Shown here piece by piece: positions 9,316 through 17,887 of a stretch of 64,000 bases of DNA (within the stretch, counting starts at the first letter, position 1; each line of letters opens with the position of its first letter). The translations under genes and the position numbers were made by a program. Below the pieces are notes generated by a model. That model ran no database searches. It was not told the origin of the DNA and saw only the letters and a list, made by a program, of their open reading frames with translations. The DNA lies in assembly GCA_035519535.1 (NCBI GenBank), contig DATIWF010000109.1:19613-83612 (forward strand), given 5' to 3'. Origin of the DNA: DATEGZ01 sp035519535 (GTDB lineage: Bacteria > Acidobacteriota > Vicinamibacteria > Vicinamibacterales > SCN-69-37).

Positions 9316-9675
9316 ATGGCTCTCACGATGACGCCTGAAGGCGGCGCGGTCTACCGCCTGACCGCCAGCGGGATGCTGCAGAGGACGGAATTCGAGCAGT
9401 TCCAGGCCGCCCTGGCGCGCGAAATCGCCGCGCACGGTCACCTGCGGCTGCTGGTGATCCTCGAACGCTTCGAGGGCTGGGGGCCCGGCGACAACTGGAG
9501 CGACCTCAGCTTCTACATGACGCACGGTGATAGCATCGAGCGGATCGCCATCGTGGGCGACGAGCGCTGGCGCAGCGAGATGCTGATGTTCGCGGTCGCG
9601 GACCTGCGCAAGGCGCCCGTCGAGTTCTTTCCCGCGAGCCGGCTCGCCGAGGCGCGCGCCTGGCTCAGCCAGTAG
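9316..9675 (+). CDS. SpoIIAA-like (STAS-fold) protein
   Basis: A 119-aa cytoplasmic protein resembling the SpoIIAA-like/DUF3478 family, which adopts a STAS-like fold. Visible family features are the N-terminal strand with a GMLQRTEFEQF helix, the LRLLVILERFEGW core and a C-terminal FPASRLAEARAWL helix. Function in this family is not established; STAS-fold proteins often bind lipids, nucleotides or regulatory partners. It sits between the radical SAM gene and PPK2 in the same direction with short gaps (25 and 29 bp), so co-transcription is likely. Confidence 0.8.
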   Translation: MALTMTPEGGAVYRLTASGMLQRTEFEQFQAALAREIAAHGHLRLLVILERFEGWGPGDNWSDLSFYMTHGDSIERIAIVGDERWRSEMLMFAVADLRKAPVEFFPASRLAEARAWLSQ

Positions 9676-9704
9676 GCGCTCAGGCGCCTCGAAACGAGGA
9701 CGCC

Positions 9705-10484
9705 GTGGCCGACGACACGAAGCTCAAGAACAAGGAATACGAAAAGAAGCTGGCGAAGCTGCACGGTGAGCTGGTCAAGCTCCAGCAGTGGGTCGTGCAC
9801 AAGGGCCTCAAGATCTGCGTCGTCTTTGAAGGCCGTGACGGCGCGGGCAAGGGCGGCGTCATCAAGGCGATCACCGAACGGGTGAGCCCGCGGATCTTCC
9901 GCGTCGTGGCGCTGCCCGCGCCGACCGACCGTGAGAAGAGTCAGATGTACATCCAGCGGTACGTGCGGCACTTTCCCGCCGCGGGCGAGATCGTCATCTG
10001 GGACCGCAGCTGGTACAACCGCGCCGGCGTCGAACGGGTGATGGGCTTCTGCACCGAGAAGCAGGCTCGCGAGTTCCTCAAGGTCGTGCCCGAGGTCGAG
10101 CACGCGATGGTCAAGTCCGGCATGATCCTCCTCAAGTACTGGCTCGAGGTGAGCCCGGACGAGCAAACGCGGCGGCTCGAGGGGCGGATCAACGACCCGC
10201 GAAAAGTCTGGAAGCTGTCACCGATGGACCTGAAGTCCTACACGAAGTGGGATGACTACACGTGGGCGAGAGACGAGATGCTCGAGATGACGAGCTCCAA
10301 GCACGCGCCCTGGTTCGTCGTGAACTCGGACGACAAGAAGCGGGCGCGCCTGAATCTCATCACGCACCTGTTGAGCCAGATCGACTACCGGTCGGCGCCG
10401 CGCGAGAAAGTCAAGCTGCCGAAGCGGCAGGTGAAGCGCGACAAGAGGAAAGACAAGCTGAACTACATTCCCGAAAGGCACTGA
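9705..10484 (+). CDS. ppk2: Polyphosphate kinase 2 (PPK2)
   Basis: A 259-aa PPK2-family kinase that transfers phosphate between inorganic polyphosphate and nucleotides. Family motifs are complete: Walker A FEGRDGAGKGG (residues 41-51), VSPRIFRVVALPAPT, and the lid/Walker B region WDRSWYNRAGVERVMGF (99-115). Length fits the single-domain, short PPK2 class that commonly converts (d)NDP to (d)NTP or GDP/ADP to triphosphates; which nucleotide is used cannot be read. Translation starts at GTG 9705 with AACGAGGA upstream. The C-terminus is very Lys/Arg-rich, as in other members. Confidence 0.94.
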   Translation: MADDTKLKNKEYEKKLAKLHGELVKLQQWVVHKGLKICVVFEGRDGAGKGGVIKAITERVSPRIFRVVALPAPTDREKSQMYIQRYVRHFPAAGEIVIWDRSWYNRAGVERVMGFCTEKQAREFLKVVPEVEHAMVKSGMILLKYWLEVSPDEQTRRLEGRINDPRKVWKLSPMDLKSYTKWDDYTWARDEMLEMTSSKHAPWFVVNSDDKKRARLNLITHLLSQIDYRSAPREKVKLPKRQVKRDKRKDKLNYIPERH

Positions 10485-10515
10485 GCCGGAGCACCTCCAG
10501 CCGCAGGTCGACGTC

Positions 10516-12981
10516 GTGACGTGGACAGTTCGGAGCCGGGCGTTTCTCATCGTGCTCGCGCTGCTGGTGGGCGCGCTGGTCGTGGTGTCCGCCGTCGCCC
10601 ACGCGCGGCTGGCCGAACGGCGCCGCGCCGCCGCCCTGGTCGGTCCCGATGCCGAGGGCTGGTTCCGTCTCCAGCGCGGGTACCCGACCGGGCGCGTCCC
10701 GCCCGCCGACGCTCTCGACCGCGCCTTCCGCGCGACGCGACCGGCGCCTGGCACGCGGCCGGCCCTTCAGCTGCCGGGCGATCGATGGGTCTCGGTCGGA
10801 CCGCAGGGGCTCGCCGTCGGGGGCTCGCTGCCGTTCGAGGGCCGCGTCACCGCCATCGCACCGCACCCGACGATCGCGACGACGCTCTATGCGGGCACGG
10901 ACAGCGGCGGCATCTGGAAGACGACCGACGGCGGCGTCACGTGGCTGTCGCTCACCGATTCGCTGCCGGTGCCGGCGATCGAGTCGCTGGCGATCGACCC
11001 GGTCGATCCGCGGCTCGTGTACGCGGCGACGACGAACCGCACGTACGCGACGCGCTGGCTGCGCTCGACCGACGGCGGCGTCACCTGGACGGCGTCGGCG
11101 ATTGTCACGGATCAGGGCCAGGCGCTGTCGCCGGTGCTGTGCTCGGTCAACGTCTTCAAGGCCTGCATCCCGCCGTCGTCCGGCCGGATCCTGATCGACC
11201 CGCGGCGCGCGGGCTCGCCGAACACGAGCACGGTGTACTACGTCGCGACCAGTCATCTGCTGCGATCGGACGACAGCGGCCGCACGTTTCACGCGGTGCT
11301 CTCCCTGCCGACGGATCTGGACTTCGCGGGGCCGGACGCCGCCGCGCGCAATCCGGAGGCGGAGTATCTGCGCGACGTCGCGCTCGATCCGACGCGGCCG
11401 GATCGGCTCGTCGCCGCGATCGCCCAGCCGCGCTGCCTCGACGGCCCCTGCGGCACGATGACGAGCGTGGTCGGCGTGTATCGGACGTTCGACGGCGGTG
11501 CCCATTGGTCCCGCCAGGACCTGGCGACGATCTCGCAGTACTCTCTGGTCAACACGCGCTACGCCGACCCGGGCGCGGTCTACGTGCCGCGCGTGCGCGT
11601 CGCGATCGCGCCGTCGGGTCCGGACACGCTGGCCGTCGCGTTCCGCGACGAGCAGTTGAGCCGGCCGCGCGTGCTCGTGAGCGTCGACGCGGGCGACCAC
11701 TTCGCCGAGACGGCGCCGCCTGCGACGTCGCTCACGTGGCCGCTCGGACTCGTCTTTGCGCCGACCGACGCGAACACGCTCTACGTCTCGAGCAACCTCG
11801 TGTACCGGACCACGGATCTCGGTCGAACGTGGACGACGATTTCGAACAACCACTCCGACAACATCGCGCTCACGTTCGACGCGGGCGGGACGCTGCTGAT
11901 CGGCGGGGACGGCGGGATCTACAAGGCGCCGGCGAACGGCGGGGTCTCGGCCCTGCACGGCACGTTGTCGATCACGGAGTTCTACTCGATCGCCGTCCAT
12001 CCGACGAACCCGTTCCTGTTCGCCGGCGGCACGCAGGACAACGGCACGGCCCTCTTTCAGGGGCCGGCGGGCTGGTCGTCGATCATCGGCGGCGACGGCG
12101 GGGACGTCGTGTTCGATCCGACCTCGGCGGCGCCCGTGCTCTACGGTGAAGTCGAGTGGTATTTCGACCGGGGCTCGAACGTGTTCGTGTTCGCCCGCTG
12201 CCAGCTGGGGAGTTGCGCCGTTCGAATGACCGGCATCGACCTGTCTCTGGACGGCGCGTTCATTCCGCGCATGGCGCTCGACGCGTCGAGCCCCGCGACC
12301 CTGTGGCTCGCGGTGGAGAAGCTGTTCCGGACCGACAACCGCGCGGACAGTTGGGTCGCCGCGTCGCCATCGGTCGCCGGCGCCCTGCGCTGCTGGCAGG
12401 ATCCGGTCTCGGGCCGGTCGTGCGCCAACGCGCGCTATTTCACGGCGGTGGCGGTGGCGCCCACGAACTCGCAGGCCGTCTATGCCGGCACGCTGAACGG
12501 CGATGTTCTGGCGACGACCGATCGCGGCGCGACCTGGCGCAGCGTGGCCGGCCCCGACGCCGGCCCACTGCCGGTGCGCCCGGTGAACGAAGTCATCGTC
12601 GATCCCCTCAACACGAATACGGCGTACGTCGCGTACTCGGGCTTCGACTCGAACGGATCGGGGCGCGGCCACGTGTTTCGCACGACCGACGGCGGCCAGA
12701 CCTGGCAGGACATCACGGGCACGCTGCCCGACGTGCCGGTGAACACGCTGCTCATCGATCCCGACTCGGTCGCGACGTCGTCGCCGCGCGTGCTCTACGC
12801 GGGAACGGACATCGGCGTGTTCCGCGTCACGCTGGACGGCACGACGAACTGGCAGGCGTTCGGCTCCGGCCTGCCGCCCGTCGTCGTCAACCGTCTGAGC
12901 TACAACGCGGCGACGCGGCAGCTGTTTGCGGCGACCTACGGCCGCGGCCTCTGGGTGATCTCGAGCCGCTATACACGGTGA
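10516..12981 (+). CDS. Membrane-anchored Asp-box beta-propeller protein
   Basis: An 821-aa protein with an N-terminal membrane anchor (AFLIVLALLVGALVVVSAVA) and a long extracytoplasmic region of Asp-box blades: TTDGGVTW, STDGGVTW, RTFDGGAHW, RTTDLGRTW, TTDRGATW and TTDGGQTW. The blades alternate with ALYAGT/YVAYSG strands typical of BNR/YCF48-like propellers. It is a second, unrelated-length member of the same architecture found at 2612-5737. No catalytic motif is seen. GTG 10516 is the first usable start and places the anchor at residues 8-27; there is no clear ribosome site. Confidence 0.82.
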   Translation: MTWTVRSRAFLIVLALLVGALVVVSAVAHARLAERRRAAALVGPDAEGWFRLQRGYPTGRVPPADALDRAFRATRPAPGTRPALQLPGDRWVSVGPQGLAVGGSLPFEGRVTAIAPHPTIATTLYAGTDSGGIWKTTDGGVTWLSLTDSLPVPAIESLAIDPVDPRLVYAATTNRTYATRWLRSTDGGVTWTASAIVTDQGQALSPVLCSVNVFKACIPPSSGRILIDPRRAGSPNTSTVYYVATSHLLRSDDSGRTFHAVLSLPTDLDFAGPDAAARNPEAEYLRDVALDPTRPDRLVAAIAQPRCLDGPCGTMTSVVGVYRTFDGGAHWSRQDLATISQYSLVNTRYADPGAVYVPRVRVAIAPSGPDTLAVAFRDEQLSRPRVLVSVDAGDHFAETAPPATSLTWPLGLVFAPTDANTLYVSSNLVYRTTDLGRTWTTISNNHSDNIALTFDAGGTLLIGGDGGIYKAPANGGVSALHGTLSITEFYSIAVHPTNPFLFAGGTQDNGTALFQGPAGWSSIIGGDGGDVVFDPTSAAPVLYGEVEWYFDRGSNVFVFARCQLGSCAVRMTGIDLSLDGAFIPRMALDASSPATLWLAVEKLFRTDNRADSWVAASPSVAGALRCWQDPVSGRSCANARYFTAVAVAPTNSQAVYAGTLNGDVLATTDRGATWRSVAGPDAGPLPVRPVNEVIVDPLNTNTAYVAYSGFDSNGSGRGHVFRTTDGGQTWQDITGTLPDVPVNTLLIDPDSVATSSPRVLYAGTDIGVFRVTLDGTTNWQAFGSGLPPVVVNRLSYNAATRQLFAATYGRGLWVISSRYTR

Positions 12982-12988
12982 TGGTCTC

Positions 12989-13423
12989 ATGAGGCGCGCG
13001 CTCAGCGTGGGGCTGACGGTCGTCACGATGACGCTTGCCGGGGCGTGCGGCAGCACGCCGTCGTCGCCGTCGGCTCCGGCGCTCACGCTTGCAGGCGCCT
13101 GGTCCGGAACGTGGGACTTCGTGACGGCTGGCGCGACGGTCACCGACACCGTGGTGGTCACGCTGTCCGAAAGCAATGGGATCGCGTCGGGCCACTGGAC
13201 GGCCGTGAGCGGCGCCAACGGTCAGCTGAGTCTGCCGGTCGCGCAAACCGCCACGGGCACGATCACGATCACCACGGCGTTGATCGTGCCCTGCTCGACG
13301 GCGTCGATTTCTGTGAGTGCGACTGAATCTGCGACGACGCTGGACTTCACGCTGGCGCCCATTCCCTCCTCGGGGAACTGCCAGTGGCCCACGAGCAATC
13401 ACTTCGTCCTGCACAAGCAGTAG
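12989..13423 (+). CDS. Small secreted lipoprotein, unknown function
   Basis: A 144-aa protein with a lipoprotein signal (VGLTVVTMTLAGAC; Cys20 as lipidation site) followed by a Ser/Pro linker and a beta-rich domain (GAWSGTWDF near its start, as in many small lipocalin-like or beta-barrel lipoproteins). I do not recognise the family. It starts 7 bp after the propeller gene and is probably co-transcribed. Its TAG stop directly abuts the stop codon of the convergent membrane protein gene, with no intergenic base. Confidence 0.75.
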   Translation: MRRALSVGLTVVTMTLAGACGSTPSSPSAPALTLAGAWSGTWDFVTAGATVTDTVVVTLSESNGIASGHWTAVSGANGQLSLPVAQTATGTITITTALIVPCSTASISVSATESATTLDFTLAPIPSSGNCQWPTSNHFVLHKQ

Positions 13424-15241
13424 CTACAGCGGCGAGAGCCGGACGTACCAGAGACGAAACGCTGCGCGCAGCGACTCCGGAAGATCCGGGAAGAGCGGCT
13501 GCGCGCTGCCGAGCGCGTCCACGTGGTCGGCCATGAGATCGAGCCGCGCGCGTCCGGGCGAGATCGCGCCAGGGTCCAGATTCGCGACGTAGGCGCCGAC
13601 GCGCTGCGGATTCCACTCCAGATCGAACGTGCCCACGAGCCGCTGATCGAGGAACACCCGCACGCGTTGCGGCGGCGCGCCGTCGGCCGGCACGGGATCC
13701 ATGCGCAGGACGAGACGATACGCCCGCCGCTCCGGGATCGGGATGCGCAGGGTCACGTGGTCCGTCTCGGCGAATCGCGCCAGCACCGCCCCCGTCTGCA
13801 CGAGCGGGCTCCAGCCCGCCCCGAAGAACACGCCGTCGTTGTCGCCGGCGGCGAAGGACGTATCCTCGCCCCGAAGCAAGGCCTCGCGCGCCACGAAATA
13901 CGGCGACCAGTACCCGGCCACCCAGGCCGCCGCGACGAGGGCCGTCGTCGCCGCTACCTTCGCCGGCAGGCGCGTCTTCCGCCAGGCCGCCAGCGTGGCC
14001 GATCGATCAGCCGCAAGCGCGCGGACGCCGTTCACCGCCCAGGCCACCGCACCGAACGCCGCGATCAGATAGAACGGGTAGGCGTGCATCGTGAAACGCC
14101 ATTCGCTGCCGCCGCGATCGGGCCACGTCACCATGTACGGCACGAGCGACGTCAGCAGCACGAGCAGCAGCAGACGGCCGGTCGGCTGCCAGATCCAGAT
14201 CAGCAGGCCGACGACCGCCAGACCCTCCAGGATCTGCCCGCCGTACAGAGACCAGTTGCCGAAGCCGCGCCACTTGTTCGTGAACGGATAGACGACGAGG
14301 CCGCGGACCGACGTGTCGGTGAAATCGATGGGATGGGTCCTGAATTTCGCGGCGATGTACTCACGCGCCGTGACGGGCGCCGCCGTGAGCGTGCCTTCGG
14401 CGGCCTGATAGAAGCGCGTGTGGTAGTTGATGGCGATCAGCGCGTCGCCGGTCTTGACCCGGCAGTTGATCAGATACGGGACGAGAAGCACCGCGGTCAC
14501 GGCGGCCGCCGCTGCCGTCAGACCGAGCGTGCGGCGCCAGACGACCCGATCGCGCGGCCACGCGGCCCAGAGGAGCCCGGGCACGACGAAGCTCAGTGAC
14601 GTAATCCGCGTGAGACACGCCCCCGCGCTCACGAGGCCGAGGACGACCGCCGCGCGCCAGTCGCGGCGCCGATCGAGGCGCAGGAGTGCCCAGGCCGTGA
14701 GCACGACGAAGGCCGCGAACGTCTCGTCACGCCAGCCGTCGGGCGCCCACAGGTCGAACTCCTGCTCGATCGCCAGCGCGGCCGCTGCCACCAATCCGAC
14801 CGGCGGGGACACCGCGAGTCGTCCGAGCAGGTAGGTGGCCAACACGCAGATGACCGAGAACGTCAATGAGGCGAAGCTGACGGCGATGTCCTGGCCGCCG
14901 GTGAGCTTCAGAAACACGCGAGTCGCTTCCAGAAAAACCGGCTCGCGGATCGTCGCCGCGTAGAAGTGGGGGAGCTCGCGGGCGAACTTGAGGTAGTTGA
15001 CCGGATCGCCGCCCACGTAGGGCTGGTCCACTTTCGGCACCGCCCACCACGCCGGCACGAGCGCCGGCCGAATGACGTCGGTCGTGCGCTCGAGCGCGAC
15101 GACCCAGCGGGGGTGATCGAACGGGCCGTAGCGGTCGAACAGGATCGTGAGCCGCAGCAAGGCGGCGTAGAGGACGACCATGGCTACCGCCGCGCGCCAC
15201 GCCCATCGCCAACGCACGGACCCCGCGGCCGGCTCGACCAT
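13424..15241 (-). CDS. Multi-pass membrane protein, GT39/ArnT-like glycosyltransferase fold
   Basis: A 605-aa integral membrane protein with about ten hydrophobic segments, including RAAVAMVVLYAALLRLTILF at the N-terminus, and a soluble C-terminal domain from about residue 470. The first periplasmic loop carries GGDPVNYLKFAREL, comparable to the acidic-residue loop of polyprenyl-phosphate-sugar-dependent GT39/GT83 transferases. Such enzymes move sugars from lipid carriers to protein or lipid on the outer face of the membrane; donor and acceptor are unknown. ATG 15241 lies 8 nt after TACGAT and has no Shine-Dalgarno. Confidence 0.75.
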   Translation of the reverse strand: MVEPAAGSVRWRWAWRAAVAMVVLYAALLRLTILFDRYGPFDHPRWVVALERTTDVIRPALVPAWWAVPKVDQPYVGGDPVNYLKFARELPHFYAATIREPVFLEATRVFLKLTGGQDIAVSFASLTFSVICVLATYLLGRLAVSPPVGLVAAAALAIEQEFDLWAPDGWRDETFAAFVVLTAWALLRLDRRRDWRAAVVLGLVSAGACLTRITSLSFVVPGLLWAAWPRDRVVWRRTLGLTAAAAAVTAVLLVPYLINCRVKTGDALIAINYHTRFYQAAEGTLTAAPVTAREYIAAKFRTHPIDFTDTSVRGLVVYPFTNKWRGFGNWSLYGGQILEGLAVVGLLIWIWQPTGRLLLLVLLTSLVPYMVTWPDRGGSEWRFTMHAYPFYLIAAFGAVAWAVNGVRALAADRSATLAAWRKTRLPAKVAATTALVAAAWVAGYWSPYFVAREALLRGEDTSFAAGDNDGVFFGAGWSPLVQTGAVLARFAETDHVTLRIPIPERRAYRLVLRMDPVPADGAPPQRVRVFLDQRLVGTFDLEWNPQRVGAYVANLDPGAISPGRARLDLMADHVDALGSAQPLFPDLPESLRAAFRLWYVRLSPL

Positions 15242-15249
15242 GCCGGCTC

Positions 15250-15255
15250 ATCGTA
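15250..15255 (-). promoter_or_regulatory. -10-like TACGAT, 8 nt before start codon
   Basis: TACGAT on the minus strand lies 8 nt upstream of ATG 15241, and no ribosome-binding sequence separates them. Transcription from here would give an almost leaderless mRNA. No convincing -35 box is visible. Confidence 0.35.
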
Positions 15256-15381
15256 TCAGGCGCCCCCCGGGCGCCGTGACGACGGCCCCTGGCGCTTCGG
15301 GAGGATTTCGACGAGAATCCCTCCGTCCGGATCCAGTCTTGTGTCCGTCAGGCTCGCAGCCCGCGAGGAGAGGATGCCCCC

Positions 15382-15681
15382 ATGGTCATCAAGCGTGTGA
15401 ATCCGTTGTCGGCCGCCAAGGTCGGAGGAGTGCTCTATGCGTTACTGGGTCTCGTGATCGGCGCCGTGGTGTCGCTGGTCGCGGTCGCTTTCAGCGGCGC
15501 GATGGCCGCCGCGTCGGATCAGGCGGGCGGCTCGATGTTCGGGATGTTGTTTGGCGCAGGCGCCATCATCATCCTGCCGATCTGCTACGGCGTGATCGGC
15601 TTCATCGGCACGCTGATCTCCGCGGCGCTCTACAACCTCGCGGCGAGGTTCGCGGGCGGCATCGAGGTCGAAGCCGCCTGA
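15382..15681 (+). CDS. Small two-helix membrane protein
   Basis: A 99-aa protein with two hydrophobic segments: LYALLGLVIGAVVSLVAVAF (about 19-38) and GAGAIIILPICYGVIGFIGTLISAAL, split across about 55-82. The N-terminus MVIKRVNPLSAAKV and the C-terminal ALYNLAARFAGGIEVE resemble DUF3566-like membrane proteins of unknown function. A GAGGAGAGG ribosome site precedes ATG 15382. It is divergent from the membrane glycosyltransferase-like gene. Confidence 0.75.
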   Translation: MVIKRVNPLSAAKVGGVLYALLGLVIGAVVSLVAVAFSGAMAAASDQAGGSMFGMLFGAGAIIILPICYGVIGFIGTLISAALYNLAARFAGGIEVEAA

Positions 15682-15693
15682 CGGCCTGCTTTT

Positions 15694-15720
15694 TTGACGC
15701 AATCTCAGCGCGGGTATAGT
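15694..15720 (+). promoter_or_regulatory. Candidate sigma-70 promoter (TTGACG / TATAGT)
   Basis: TTGACG (15694-15699) and TATAGT (15715-15720) precede the small secreted protein gene at 15755. The 15-bp spacer is shorter than the ideal 17, so strength is uncertain, but both hexamers are close to consensus in an otherwise GC-rich region. Confidence 0.5.
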
Positions 15721-15754
15721 ATCCGCGCCTTACCTGCCTCCAGGAGGAGTGCGC

Positions 15755-16240
15755 ATGCGACTACTTCACTCATGGCCGGCCCGGGTCCTCATCGCCGTCG
15801 CGTTCGTCGCGGCGGGGCTGGGACGCGTCGCCCTGGCCCAGGCCGACCCGTTCCTCGGTACGTGGAAACTCGATCTTGCCAAGTCGACGTACAGCCCGGG
15901 TCCGGCGCCCAAGAGCCTGACCGTGACCTACAGCAAGGCCGGGCCGGAGACGAAGGTCGTCGTCGACGGCGTCGGGGGCGATGGCTCGAAGACCCATTGG
16001 GAGTACACCGCCGCGGTCGACGGGAAGGACTACAAGATGATGGGCAATCCCGACGGCGATACGGTCTCCCTGAAGCAGATCAACCCGCGGACCGTCGACG
16101 TCACGTACAAGCGGGCCGGCAAGCCGATGCTCGTGAACCGTCGCACCTTGTCGGCCGACGGAAAGACGCTGACCGTGACCACGACCGGGACGAACGCCAA
16201 GGGCGAGACCGTCAAGAACGTCCAGGTGTTCGGGAAATAG
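15755..16240 (+). CDS. Small secreted protein, unknown function
   Basis: A 161-aa protein with a signal peptide (WPARVLIAVAFVAAGLGRVALAQA) and a beta-rich mature domain starting DPFLGTWKLDLAKS. The FxGTWKLdxxKS opening is common in acidobacterial secreted proteins of a lipocalin-like type; no function is established. ATG 15755 is preferred over the in-frame GTG at 15749 because AGGAGG (15742-15747) is then 7 nt away. A promoter-like pair lies upstream and a strong hairpin follows the stop. Confidence 0.8.
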   Translation: MRLLHSWPARVLIAVAFVAAGLGRVALAQADPFLGTWKLDLAKSTYSPGPAPKSLTVTYSKAGPETKVVVDGVGGDGSKTHWEYTAAVDGKDYKMMGNPDGDTVSLKQINPRTVDVTYKRAGKPMLVNRRTLSADGKTLTVTTTGTNAKGETVKNVQVFGK

Positions 16241-16275
16241 GAACGAACACCCGGAATGAAGAGTGGGAAGTCAAC

Positions 16276-16317
16276 GAAGGACATGAAGGCCTGACTCCAA
16301 GGCGCTTCATGTCCTTC
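16276..16317. terminator. Hairpin between convergent genes (13-bp perfect stem)
   Basis: GAAGGACATGAAG (16276-16288) and its exact reverse complement CTTCATGTCCTTC (16305-16317) flank a 16-nt loop. The hairpin lies midway between two convergent genes (stops at 16240 and 16344) and would form in either transcript. No T-tract follows, so it may act as an mRNA 3' stabiliser or a U-tract-independent terminator. Confidence 0.65.
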
Positions 16318-16343
16318 ATCTCCTTCACAGTCTTCGCGCGATC

Positions 16344-17819
16344 CTAGTACGTCACGCGAACCCGGTACTTCAATACGGCGGTGCCGTCCGCCGCGACCGG
16401 CACCTTGAACTGCGCGGCCCACGCGTCGGTCTTCGTCCACTGGTGCGACGACTGGAGCATCCGCCACGTTCCGCCGATGGGCTCGTTCACCTCGACCGTC
16501 ACCGGCGTCGCCTTGTGATTCCGAAGCGTGATCTCGAACTCGATGTCGTAGACGCTCGAACCGATCTTCTCGAAGTCCGTCTGCTTCCGCTCGCAGACCA
16601 CGTCGAAGGCGTTGCCGATCTTGAGATTGATCGTCTCGTCCTTCGGCGTGTGATCGATGCGGTCCTCGCCCACGAACTGCAGTCCGCCCTTCGAATCCGC
16701 CTGGTAGACCCGCACGGTGCCTGACGGCATCGGCATGCCGAGGCCCGCGCTCTGCTCGTTCTTGAACTGGTAGTAGACCTGCACGACGTCCTTGAGCGGC
16801 GAGCCCGGGTGCTGGGCATTGCGGTAGTAGAAGTACTGGCCGTCCACAACGTAGCGCTTCTGCACGGGGAAGCCGGTCGCGCCGAGCATGCTGACCTGCT
16901 TCGTTTCGCTGTTGTTGATCGTCGTCTTTCGTCCGAGCGTGTAGAGGTGGTAGTCGGAGAACGACTCTTCGGCCATCGGTGCGGCCGGCTGCGCGTCACG
17001 CATCGCCTTGGCTTCGTTCAGCAAGCGCCCGAGCTGCTCGCGCACGCGGTTGAGGTCGCCGGCGACCAGCTGCAGCGTGGCATTGCGAAACGACGTGCCG
17101 CTGCCGTTTCGAAGCGTGACCCAGCCGTCGATGTCGGCGGCCTTGTCGTCGCGCGCAACCGTCAGCACGTAGTCGGCGTTCCAGGCCAGCTCGGTCGCGA
17201 GGTACGACGCTTCGACGCGGTGCTTCGTGCCGCCGGTGTTGTCGAGCGTCCAGATCAGCGTCGGGCGGGAGTAGAGGTTGCCCGGCAGTTCCGGGAACCG
17301 GATCGAGTCGGCACGAAGGCCCGTCACGATCTCGCCGTTGATCTGCCACACCGGCGCGTTGTTGTAGCTCAACAGGCGCGCCGTCACCTGCTCCTCGCGC
17401 GTCCGGCCCTGGTCCTGCACCGTCCGGACGAGCGTGACGTCGCGTCCGACGTACTTGCGCAAGAGCTTCTCCGGTTCGAGCAGGTCGTACTCGTAGTTCT
17501 GCTCGAGGACGTTCACGCGCGAGGGCTCGCTGAGCGATCGAAAGTGGACCGTCGCCGGATTCACCGTCGCGGCGATGTCCATGAAGTGCAGATCCGACGT
17601 GCCGCGCGCGAGCTGCAGGTCGCGCACGTCGCGGACCAGCGCCAGGTTCGAGTTGTAGACCGTGACCGCGAGATCGGTCTGGTCATCGAGCGTGCTCGTG
17701 CCGTTCTGCTCGGCGGCGGCGACCGCGGTGGCAACGGCCGCCGGCGCGCGCCGCAGCGGCAGGCAGAGGCTGACGAGCACGACGATGACGACGGGCGGGA
17801 TCCAGGAACGGGCAGACAT
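16344..17819 (-). CDS. DUF4139 domain protein, secreted
   Basis: A 491-aa exported protein (signal segment WIPPVVIVVLVSLCLPL). The mature part has the features of DUF4139 proteins: TDLAVTVYNSNLALVRDVRDL near the N-terminus, LIWTLDN and ELAWNADYVLTV in the middle, and a C-terminal VYDIEFEITLRNHKATPVTVEV beta-sandwich region. The family is widespread in eukaryotes and bacteria but lacks a defined function. AAAGGAG upstream supports ATG 17819. It lies downstream of the sigma/anti-sigma pair in the same orientation, 68 bp apart, and may be a regulated target. Confidence 0.85.
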   Translation of the reverse strand: MSARSWIPPVVIVVLVSLCLPLRRAPAAVATAVAAAEQNGTSTLDDQTDLAVTVYNSNLALVRDVRDLQLARGTSDLHFMDIAATVNPATVHFRSLSEPSRVNVLEQNYEYDLLEPEKLLRKYVGRDVTLVRTVQDQGRTREEQVTARLLSYNNAPVWQINGEIVTGLRADSIRFPELPGNLYSRPTLIWTLDNTGGTKHRVEASYLATELAWNADYVLTVARDDKAADIDGWVTLRNGSGTSFRNATLQLVAGDLNRVREQLGRLLNEAKAMRDAQPAAPMAEESFSDYHLYTLGRKTTINNSETKQVSMLGATGFPVQKRYVVDGQYFYYRNAQHPGSPLKDVVQVYYQFKNEQSAGLGMPMPSGTVRVYQADSKGGLQFVGEDRIDHTPKDETINLKIGNAFDVVCERKQTDFEKIGSSVYDIEFEITLRNHKATPVTVEVNEPIGGTWRMLQSSHQWTKTDAWAAQFKVPVAADGTAVLKYRVRVTY

Positions 17820-17847
17820 GGAACGGCTCCTTTCGATAGGCGAGGCC

Positions 17848-17880
17848 TTTGCCCAGTGCCTAGTGCCTGGTGCCTTGGGC
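17848..17880. repeat. Short AGTGCCT-type heptamer repeats
   Basis: CAGTGCCTAGTGCCTGGTGCC and flanking GGGCC sit between the anti-sigma gene and the DUF4139 gene. The 7-bp unit is the same as the one at 44331-44365. The copy number is low and only a weak GCCCA/TGGGC stem brackets the repeats. Confidence 0.6.
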
Positions 17881-17887
17881 CTTTCCC

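Noticed and set aside
10411..13218. 935-aa minus-strand ORF
   Set aside because: It is antisense to the PPK2 end and the Asp-box propeller gene, both clearly coding on the plus strand.
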